From assembly GCA_002344525.1 (NCBI GenBank), contig DDTJ01000066.1, forward strand, positions 1-14,033: 14,033 bases of DNA, written 5' to 3'. Positions 1-5,343 of the stretch are shown here, one piece after another. Origin of the DNA: Akkermansiaceae bacterium UBA2367. GTDB lineage: Bacteria > Verrucomicrobiota > Verrucomicrobiia > Verrucomicrobiales > DEV007. The notes below the pieces were generated by a model. That model was not told where the DNA came from and did not search any database. It saw only the letters and a list, made by a program, of their open reading frames with translations. Position 1 is the stretch's first letter, and each line of letters begins with the position of its first letter. A program made the position numbers and the translations under genes.

Positions 1-160
1 CGACGACCTTGGCGGGTGGTTCGGGACGATCCGGGGTCGGCTCCACAATCGCCCATATCTTTTTGGGATTTCGTATCAGCGGAAAAGTTCCAAGAATACC
101 CAAGTCCAAGTCCCAATCGCCACTGCCAAACAAACCAGCAGGAGGCACGCGTATAGCCAT
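1..160 (-). CDS. Possible partial gene running off the left edge (unidentified)
   Basis: On the minus strand a frame stays open from an ATG at 160 to the window edge (53 codons). It overlaps the last 85 nt of the GYF_2 gene in another frame. The part beyond the GYF_2 stop reads like coding sequence: it includes IWAIVEPTPDRPEPPAKVV. The part inside the GYF_2 gene could be open by chance, and a later start, such as the GTG at 46, is possible. A third reading is that the GYF_2 gene is frameshifted and this is its natural continuation. No family is recognisable and no ribosome binding site is visible. The call rests only on the open frame and protein-like composition, so confidence is low. Confidence 0.25.
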   Translation of the reverse strand, partial: MAIRVPPAGLFGSGDWDLDLGILGTFPLIRNPKKIWAIVEPTPDRPEPPAKVV

Positions 161-594
161 CGTTCCGCTGGCGTGGGAGCAGGTGGCGCTTTGCCCGCGA
201 TGGCTTCCTTCATCTCCGAACCTGTGGGCTTGGACGCGCCTCCATTCGCCGACCTTGCGCCGACCAACACCAAAATGAGCAATGCAACGATATAAGGAGC
301 GAAGGCGGGGAACGCCCAAGCCACAGCCCCCCAACCAAGCAGCCACACGAAGCCAGCGGCGGCGTTTTCCTTGGGGACATTTGAAGGCGGCGTGGCATCT
401 CCGGAAGCACCCGCTGAAAAAATGTCCCGCCGCCGCATCACATTGACCCACTGGTCGCCGTTGGTCTCCCGAACGCTTGACGCCGCCGTGATTTCGCTGC
501 GCGACCACATCGACTTGAGTTGGTCGCTCGCGAAAGGCCCCTCCACTTCGCCGGAACGACGCGAAAGCCAAAACAAGGCGGACGGCTCCCCCAT
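76..594 (-). CDS. GYF_2-domain (DUF4339) integral membrane protein
   Basis: A 172-residue protein of unknown role. Residues 7-55 look like a GYF_2 domain: FWLSRRSGEVEGPF at the start, then a 'DQL..MW' helix and a closing 'GDQWV'. GYF domains bind proline-rich peptides in eukaryotes; the bacterial GYF_2 family usually sits at the cytoplasmic face of membrane proteins, and ligands are mostly unknown. Hydrophobic segments at about 81-113 and 147-169 are probable membrane spans, separated by a polar linker. The frame could also start at a TTG at 612, but that codon lies next to the probable -10 box (601-606). The ATG at 594 is preferred and would give an almost leaderless mRNA. The gene looks lower in GC than most neighbours. 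A second GYF_2 protein lies at 4302-4853. Confidence 0.8.
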   Translation of the reverse strand: MGEPSALFWLSRRSGEVEGPFASDQLKSMWSRSEITAASSVRETNGDQWVNVMRRRDIFSAGASGDATPPSNVPKENAAAGFVWLLGWGAVAWAFPAFAPYIVALLILVLVGARSANGGASKPTGSEMKEAIAGKAPPAPTPAERWLYACLLLVCLAVAIGTWTWVFLELFR

Positions 595-600
595 CCCACT

Positions 601-630
601 ATTATGAATCAAAAAGACAACTCACGTCAA
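601..630 (-). promoter_or_regulatory. Candidate sigma70-type promoter of the GYF_2 gene
   Basis: Read on the minus strand, TTGACG (630-625) is followed by an 18-nt spacer and CATAAT (606-601). Each box matches the consensus at five of six positions. The ATG at 594 begins 6 nt after the -10 box, so transcription would start at or very near the A of the ATG. An odd palindrome, CGACCATTGGTCG, lies about 50 nt upstream at 681-693 and might be an operator; that part is speculation. Confidence 0.5.
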
Positions 631-741
631 GCGAGGATATCGCCTCCTTGTCCGAAGCGATCCATGCACCACCCAACCCCCGACCATTGGTCGAGTTGGC
701 GGCGACACCATTTACCGCTCCGAGAAGGCTTTTTCTAAGGC

Positions 742-816
742 CCCGGCGCCGGGTTTCGTGGCACTGGTGTCAGTGCTAGAGGGAGCGGTCGGGTTTGGCA
801 AGCGCCATATGTGGCG
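742..816 (-). other. Cluster of three hairpins downstream of the FKBP gene; possible terminator region
   Basis: Three inverted repeats follow the FKBP stop codon on the minus strand: CGCCA/TGGCG with a 4-nt loop (803-816), GCACTG/CAGTGC with a 4-nt loop (761-776) and the palindrome CCCGGCGCCGGG (742-753). None is followed by a proper U-tract on the minus strand, so this is not a textbook intrinsic terminator. The hairpins may act as RNA 3'-end protection or weak termination. The rest of 613-827 shows no gene that I can support. Confidence 0.3.
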
Positions 817-827
817 GGCGGCCCCCC

Positions 828-1505
828 TCACTTGATGTCGAGCAGCTCGACCTCGAAGACGAGGGTGCTGTAGGGCAGGATGTCCTCCCCGGCGCCGCGC
901 TCTCCGTAGGCGAGGTCTTGGGGGATGAAGAAGCGGTATTTCGATCCCTTCGCCATCAATTGCAGACCCTCGGTCCAACCGCGGATGACGCGGTTCAGGG
1001 GGAAGGTCGCGGGCTCGCCGCGATCGACGCTGCTGTCGAAGACCTTCCCGTCGATGAGGGTGCCGTGGTAGTGGACGGTGACCTCGTCGGTGGCTTTCGG
1101 CTTGGGGCCGTCGCCTTCCTTGATGACTTCGTATTGCAGACCGCTGTCAGTGGTCTTGACGCCTTCCTTCTTTCCGTTGGCTTCGAGGAAGGCCTGCCCG
1201 GCCTCCTTGTTCTGGGACTGGGCCTGCTCCTCGTTTTCGGCGAAGACGGCGGACACCTCCTCCTCACTCAGGAGCGGCTCGGCCTTGTCGACGACAGATT
1301 GGAAGGCCGCGTTGAACTGCGCCAAGTCGATCTCGACGCCGCGATCCGTGAGCTGTCGCGCGATCAGGAGACCGTAGGCGTAGCTGAGCCGGTCTTTCAG
1401 GCTTTCGGGCTTTTTCGCCTCTTGGGCGCGGAGCGGGTCGGAGGAGGCGAAGACGGCCATGGTGAGAAGGAGCGGAGCGAGCCGGGAGGGCGTGATGATT
1501 TTCAT
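828..1505 (-). CDS. Secreted FKBP-type peptidyl-prolyl cis-trans isomerase (FkpA/Mip-like)
   Basis: A 225-residue prolyl isomerase and probable chaperone for proteins folding outside the cytoplasm. Residues 1-28 form a signal peptide (basic start, hydrophobic 10-20, cleavage near LRAQ). Residues 35-110 are helical and fit the FKBP_N dimerisation region (LSYAYGLLIARQL). Residues 138-224 are the FKBP_C catalytic domain, with VHYHGTL (Tyr146), KVFDSS (Phe156, Asp157), VIRGWTEGLQLM (Trp177), LAYGERGAG (Tyr200) and the final FEVELLDIK strand. Tyr146, Phe156, Asp157, Trp177 and Tyr200 match the usual pocket residues. The 80s loop reads EDILPYS, a small change from the common SIPPNA type. The length is typical of Mip/FkpA proteins. 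The gene stands alone, divergent from the amidase gene. The isomerase fold is near certain; the periplasmic location is inferred. Confidence 0.95.
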   Translation of the reverse strand: MKIITPSRLAPLLLTMAVFASSDPLRAQEAKKPESLKDRLSYAYGLLIARQLTDRGVEIDLAQFNAAFQSVVDKAEPLLSEEEVSAVFAENEEQAQSQNKEAGQAFLEANGKKEGVKTTDSGLQYEVIKEGDGPKPKATDEVTVHYHGTLIDGKVFDSSVDRGEPATFPLNRVIRGWTEGLQLMAKGSKYRFFIPQDLAYGERGAGEDILPYSTLVFEVELLDIK

Positions 1506-1535
1506 GATTGGACGGAGGAGGTTCCGGAGGGCGCA

Positions 1536-1563
1536 AGCCTAAGCCCGTTCGGAAAGGGGTCAA
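1536..1563 (-). promoter_or_regulatory. Weak candidate promoter of the FKBP gene
   Basis: On the minus strand, TTGACC (1563-1558) is separated by 16 nt from TAGGCT (1541-1536), about 30 nt before the ATG at 1505. The -35 box is good and the -10 box matches only three of six positions. No Shine-Dalgarno sequence precedes the ATG; the leader instead contains CCTCCTCC, the opposite sense. Confidence 0.28.
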
Positions 1564-1679
1564 GGGAGGGAAATGAGCCTAAGAAAGCCGCCGCTCCCCC
1601 GTTCCAAGTCGAAACCATGGGGGCCATCCCCGTCATCCATCCAAAAATTCCTTGCATCGGGAAGAAGTTTCGTGAGTCT

Positions 1680-1742
1680 ATATCATTAAGAGCCGGAAAA
1701 TTTTAAAAATTCTTTCATTTTATTTGAAAAATTTTTAGCCGG
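1680..1742. promoter_or_regulatory. AT-rich island in the FKBP/amidase divergent region, with an imperfect inverted repeat
   Basis: Within a GC-rich neighbourhood, 1680-1737 is strikingly AT-rich, as expected for promoter or regulator-binding DNA ahead of the amidase gene. CCGGAAAATTTT (1693-1704) and AAAATTTTTAGCCGG (1728-1742) form an imperfect inverted repeat, with a small bulge, around an A/T-only-like centre. I could not assign -35/-10 boxes with acceptable spacing. The rest of 1506-1770 contains no gene. Confidence 0.35.
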
Positions 1743-1770
1743 CGATATGCTTCAATCTTCCCGGAACCGT

Positions 1771-2373
1771 ATGAACGCGACGCGATCCCCTTTCCTGCCA
1801 GTCTTTCTCGCTGTCTTGGCCCTGCTTGGCGCGGGTCCGGCGCTGGCTTTCTCCACCGTGGTGATCGATCCGGGGCATGGCGGGCACGACCTCGGCGCGG
1901 CGGACTCCTATGTCTACGAGAAGCACATCAATCTCGATGTCGCCCGTCGACTCGAACGCAGCCTGAAGGAGGCCGGGTTCAAGACGATCATGACCCGCTC
2001 GAAGGACGAGTTCCTCTCCCTCTCGGAGCGCTCCTCCATCGCGAACCGCACCCGCAACGCGATCTTCGTCAGCGTCCATTTCAACTCCAGCTACCGCACC
2101 GCCGCGCTCGGGATCGAGACCTTCTACCGATCCTCCGATTCCGAGAAGCTCGCCCAGCTCGTGCAGCGCGAGTTGATCAAGAACGTCAGGGCCACCGACC
2201 GGGGCGTGAAGACGGCGAATTTCGCGGTGCTGCGCAACACGAAGCATCCCGCCGTGCTCGTCGAAGGCGGTTTCGTCAGCAACAAGGAGGAGCGCAGCGC
2301 GATGTGCGACCCGCTCTACCGTCAGGTCGTGGCCGACAGCATCGCCCGCGCCGTGGTGGCGTTCAGCCGCTGA
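1771..2373 (+). CDS. Secreted N-acetylmuramoyl-L-alanine amidase (Amidase_3, AmiC type)
   Basis: A 200-residue zinc enzyme that cuts the amide bond between N-acetylmuramic acid and the stem peptide of peptidoglycan. Residues 1-26 form a clean signal peptide ending in PALA, so it acts in the cell envelope. The rest is one catalytic domain: VVIDPGHGG (Zn ligand His36), YEKHINLDVA (Zn ligand Glu50), the TRSKDEFLSLSERSSIAN substrate strand and helix, SVHFNS (Zn ligand His103) and AVLVEGGFVSN (catalytic Glu165). All expected metal and catalytic residues are present. There is no AMIN domain or obvious autoinhibitory helix, so it is a minimal amidase. The ATG at 1771 gives the best signal peptide; an in-frame ATG at 1747 would add eight polar residues. 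nnr follows 32 nt downstream, probably in the same transcript. Confidence 0.95.
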   Translation: MNATRSPFLPVFLAVLALLGAGPALAFSTVVIDPGHGGHDLGAADSYVYEKHINLDVARRLERSLKEAGFKTIMTRSKDEFLSLSERSSIANRTRNAIFVSVHFNSSYRTAALGIETFYRSSDSEKLAQLVQRELIKNVRATDRGVKTANFAVLRNTKHPAVLVEGGFVSNKEERSAMCDPLYRQVVADSIARAVVAFSR

Positions 2374-2405
2374 GGGCGCGAAACCCTCCCACCGCTTCCC
2401 CGGAC

Positions 2406-3875
2406 ATGCTCGTGACCTGCGCCGCGATGTCCGAGGCGGAGGCCCGCTTTTTCGCCGACCGTTCCCCGGAGCCTTGGATGGACGAGGCGGGCCGTCTCTG
2501 CGCAGCGGCGATCCTCGATTTCCTCCCCGGTCCGGCGCGGGCCGAGGTCTTCTGCGGCAAGGGCAACAACGGCGGCGACGCCCTCGTCGTGGCGCGCTGG
2601 CTGAAGCGGCAGGGCTGGGGCGTGACCCTGCATTTCGCCGGAAGCCTCTCGGAGCTGGGCCGTAAAAAGCTCGCCGAATACGAAGCCGAGGGGGAATCCG
2701 CGACGGCGGGGGAGTTGCGGGCGCGTCCCCTCGTGCTCGTCGACGGGCTCCTCGGCATCGGCGCGAAGGGCGACCTGCGCGGCCCGATGCGCGAGCTGGC
2801 CGCGAGGATGAACGCGCTGCGGCGGAGCGAGGGCGCGACGACCTTCGTGATCGACCTGCCCTCGGGCTTCGACGCCGACACGGGCGTGGCTGGTCCCGAC
2901 GCGGTCGAGGCCGATGTAACGCTCTCGATCACGGCGACGAAGGTCGGCTTCGCCATGGACGGGGCGGAGAATCACGTCGGCCGCCTCGTCGAGATCCCGC
3001 TGGACATCCCCGTCGAGGCGGGCGACCGGACGCGGCGTTTCCTTTTCCCCTCGAATCTGCGCCCGCGCCTTCCCCGGCGCGCTTTCGACACGCACAAAGG
3101 CGCGGCGGGCCGGGTCGTGGTCGCGGCGGGTTCGCGGGGGATGGCCGGGGCGGCGGTGCTGGCGGCGTTGGGAGCTTCGCGCGGCGGGGCCGGGCTCGTG
3201 ACCCTGTGCGTGCCGGAGGAGATCCACTCCGTCGTCGCGGCGAAGGCTCCGCCCGAGACGATGGTCCGAACCTATCGCGATTTCGGCGAGGTCGCGGAAA
3301 TCCCGGCCGACGTGGTCGCGGTGGGTCCGGGGCTCGGGGGCGAACCGCTTCCGGGCCTGCCGGGGTTCCTGACCAAGCACCCAAAGCCGCTTGTGATCGA
3401 CGCGGACGCCCTCAATTTCCTCGCGCGTTCCCCCGGTCTGCTCGCCACGCTGCCCGCAAACCGCCTCCTCACCCCGCATCCGGGGGAGATGGCGCGGCTC
3501 GCTCCGGAGATGGGCCGCCTCGACCGCTGCGCCTTGGCGTGGCGTTTCGCCGACGAACACGGATCGACCCTGCTCCTGAAGGGGGCTCGCACCGTGGTCG
3601 CTTCGCCGGGACGCCCGCTCGAACTCAATACGACGGGACATCCCGGTATGGCCTCGGGCGGCATGGGCGACGTGCTCACGGGTCTTTGCGCCGCGCTCGT
3701 CGGTCAAGGGCTGGACCCTCACGACGCCGCCTGCGCCGGGAGCTGGCTCCTCGGACGGGCGGCGGAGTTGGCGGTTCGCGACCGACGAATCGCGCCGGAG
3801 TCGCTCAACGCTCCTCTCGTGGCGGAGCATCTTGGGGCGGCGCTGCTGGCTCTGCGAACGCCGGGGTCGCCGTGA
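2406..3875 (+). CDS. nnr: Bifunctional NAD(P)H-hydrate repair enzyme Nnr (epimerase + dehydratase)
   Basis: A 489-residue metabolite-repair enzyme. The N-terminal YjeF_N (NnrE) domain, about 1-210, interconverts the R and S forms of damaged NAD(P)H hydrates; it shows GKGNNGGD (51-58), LVDGLLGIGAKGDLRGP with Asp113, and VIDLPSGFDADTG (148-160). The C-terminal ribokinase-like YjeF_C (NnrD) domain, about 220-489, dehydrates the S form using ADP or ATP; it shows HKGAAGR (230-236), AVGPGLGG (305-312), VIDADALNFLA, LLTPHPGE (354-361) and GGMGDVLTG (418-426) with catalytic Asp422. The length matches the fused bacterial family. The ATG at 2406 fits the usual short N-terminus before the 'aaqM' helix; upstream in-frame starts would lie inside the amidase gene. 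The last 71 bp overlap the tail of the DUF2752 gene on the other strand. Confidence 0.96.
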   Translation: MLVTCAAMSEAEARFFADRSPEPWMDEAGRLCAAAILDFLPGPARAEVFCGKGNNGGDALVVARWLKRQGWGVTLHFAGSLSELGRKKLAEYEAEGESATAGELRARPLVLVDGLLGIGAKGDLRGPMRELAARMNALRRSEGATTFVIDLPSGFDADTGVAGPDAVEADVTLSITATKVGFAMDGAENHVGRLVEIPLDIPVEAGDRTRRFLFPSNLRPRLPRRAFDTHKGAAGRVVVAAGSRGMAGAAVLAALGASRGGAGLVTLCVPEEIHSVVAAKAPPETMVRTYRDFGEVAEIPADVVAVGPGLGGEPLPGLPGFLTKHPKPLVIDADALNFLARSPGLLATLPANRLLTPHPGEMARLAPEMGRLDRCALAWRFADEHGSTLLLKGARTVVASPGRPLELNTTGHPGMASGGMGDVLTGLCAALVGQGLDPHDAACAGSWLLGRAAELAVRDRRIAPESLNAPLVAEHLGAALLALRTPGSP

Positions 3876-4305
3876 GCTTCGGCGGATCGGGCGCGAGCCA
3901 AGCGAAGGGCTGCCACGGCAGGTTCCTCACCACCCAGTAGGCCAACAGGATCGCGACGGCGGTGGTGGTGTGGCCCTGCCGCCATTGGAAGCGGAGCGGG
4001 CGCAAGCGCCCCGGATAGACCCAAGCCATCCAGCTCCGCCACGCGAGGAAGGCGAGGAAGGGCAGGGCGACGACGAAGAGCGCGTTCTGCCGCAGCGCCT
4101 CCACCACGTCGCCGTGGAGCAGGGCGTGGGCGGCGCGGGTGTTGCCGCAGCCGGGGCAGTGCCATCCGGTCACGGCATGGAAGGCGCATCGCGGCAACCA
4201 GAGCGGCGGCTCGGCGAGATCGGTCCGCCTCAGCAGGAGGGCGAGAGGGAGAAGCACCGAGAGCGCCGCGAGAGTGGCGGTCCAGCGGCTCCCGGCCCGG
4301 CTCAT
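3805..4305 (-). CDS. DUF2752 family integral membrane protein
   Basis: A 166-residue protein of unknown function. The family hallmark CPGCGNTRA is at residues 50-58, after a first membrane segment (about 9-25) and a short loop with Trp and Cys residues. Further membrane segments lie at about 75-96 and 113-129. The Cys-x-x-Cys pair may bind a metal or be redox active; neither is shown for the family as far as I know. The C-terminal 30 residues are Pro/Ala-rich and polar and lie largely antisense to the end of nnr, so they are probably a late extension. The start ATG overlaps the stop of the upstream GYF_2-CD225 gene by 4 nt (ATGA), suggesting translational coupling. DUF2752 genes are often beside CD225 genes, so the pair may work together in the membrane. 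Confidence 0.88.
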   Translation of the reverse strand: MSRAGSRWTATLAALSVLLPLALLLRRTDLAEPPLWLPRCAFHAVTGWHCPGCGNTRAAHALLHGDVVEALRQNALFVVALPFLAFLAWRSWMAWVYPGRLRPLRFQWRQGHTTTAVAILLAYWVVRNLPWQPFAWLAPDPPKLTATPAFAEPAAPPQDAPPREER

Positions 4306-4853
4306 AGACCGCCGGACCTGGAAACCTCACTGATAATGGCGACCGCGTTGAGCCCGATAATCAGGACGTTGGCGATCAAGCCGAGGATCAAAGCGACGAG
4401 ACACCACGTTTTGGCTTTCTTCGATGCGTCCAGAGCGGCGGCATAGTCACCGCTCTGGTAGGCGGGCTTCACTTTGGTGCTGAAGATGATCGCGGGAATC
4501 CCCAACGGAATGCAGCACAGGACCGTCACCACGATGGCCTGCCACAAATAGGTGGGGGGCTCGTTGCCGGGAGCGGACCCGCCGTAGGCCTGAGGGGGAT
4601 GGTAAGGGGCGGCGGCGAGCGAAGGGGGCGTATCCTGGAAAGGCGACGGGAGCGAGGACGACAAGGCCGGCTCCGACACGGGCTGCGCGGCGGTGGCGAA
4701 GGCGGCGACCTTTCCGATCGGGGTCCACTCCGCCATGGTCTCGTTCCAGACGAGATCCGTGGGGTTCACTGTGCCGTTGCGAAAGAGTTCAGCGAGTTCC
4801 TCTTGGGAGACGGGGCCTGCTTGCTGGCTGTTTTGAGAGTAATACCAATCCAT
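4302..4853 (-). CDS. GYF_2 - CD225 (dispanin/IFITM-like) membrane protein
   Basis: A 183-residue two-domain protein. Residues 1-50 form a GYF_2 domain: MDWYYSQNSQQAGPVSQEEL, then NPTDLVWNETMAEWTPIG. A flexible linker rich in Pro, Ala and Ser follows (52-100). Residues 101-160 match CD225/dispanin: a first membrane span carrying CCIPLGIPAIIFS (113-125), then KVKPAYQSGDY and ALDASKKAKTW, then a second span (149-174). The amphipathic loop between the spans and the Cys pair are typical; in animals the family includes IFITM proteins, whose Cys residues are palmitoylated. The bacterial role is unknown. The Pro-rich linker could itself be a ligand for a GYF domain, which is inference. The ATG at 4853 begins directly at the GYF fold and lies 13 nt after ybeY; a longer frame upstream adds Arg-rich sequence antisense to nothing useful and overlaps ybeY. 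Confidence 0.9.
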   Translation of the reverse strand: MDWYYSQNSQQAGPVSQEELAELFRNGTVNPTDLVWNETMAEWTPIGKVAAFATAAQPVSEPALSSSLPSPFQDTPPSLAAAPYHPPQAYGGSAPGNEPPTYLWQAIVVTVLCCIPLGIPAIIFSTKVKPAYQSGDYAAALDASKKAKTWCLVALILGLIANVLIIGLNAVAIISEVSRSGGL

Positions 4854-4866
4854 TGTGTTCGTCGGG

Positions 4867-5343
4867 TTAGCGGTTCGTCGTCTCCCAGCCCGGCTCCGAC
4901 CGCCCCAGCACGCGGGCGAGGATGGCCTCCTGCCTGCGGTGCATCGCGGTCCGGTCCGGTTCCCGGAGATCGGTGTGCCCATTGAGATGGAGCAAACCGT
5001 GGACGATGTAAAGCAAAGTCTCCTCCTCGGGCGAATTTCCGTGGAGGGGGCCTTCGCGCCGGGCGGTGTCCACGCTGACGAGGATCTCGCCGTGCTGGAA
5101 GGTGATGACGTCCGTGGGGTCGGGGTCGTCCATGAATTCTCCGTGGACCTGCGCGATGGCCTCGTCGCTGACGAGGCTGACCTCGATCTCGTCGAGTCCG
5201 GGGAGCGGGGCGTCCTCCGGGCCGGGCGAGGCGAGGCAGTGGGGCAGCGCGGCGCGGGTCTGTCCCTCCAAGCGCTCCAGATCGATCCCGTCGCAGTCCG
5301 CGTGTGGATGGAGGGAGATCGCGGGATGGGCGGGGGCGCTCAT
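4867..5343 (-). CDS. ybeY: YbeY endoribonuclease / rRNA maturation factor
   Basis: A 158-residue metal-dependent endoribonuclease involved in 16S rRNA 3'-end maturation and ribosome quality control. Recognisable parts are EVSLVSDEAIAQVHGEF (54-70), the PTDVITF strand (76-82), HGEILVSVDTA (84-94) and the metal site HGLLHLNGHTD (115-125). In the common motif HGxLHLxGYDH the third ligand is His; here that position is Asp125, with a His at 123. A similar Asp variant is, to my knowledge, common in Bacteroidetes YbeY proteins, so it need not mean loss of activity. The ATG overlaps the stop of the HD gene by 4 nt (ATGA), so translation is probably coupled. The pgpH-ybeY order is widely conserved and supports the call. 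Confidence 0.94.
   Translation of the reverse strand: MSAPAHPAISLHPHADCDGIDLERLEGQTRAALPHCLASPGPEDAPLPGLDEIEVSLVSDEAIAQVHGEFMDDPDPTDVITFQHGEILVSVDTARREGPLHGNSPEEETLLYIVHGLLHLNGHTDLREPDRTAMHRRQEAILARVLGRSEPGWETTNR

Noticed and set aside
795..1706. 303-residue plus-strand frame opposite the FKBP gene
   Set aside because: It is antisense to a clear FKBP protein, with acidic Gly/Val-rich shadow composition.
2322..3830. 502-residue minus-strand frame opposite nnr
   Set aside because: It has Arg/His-rich shadow composition, while nnr has all family motifs in its own frame.
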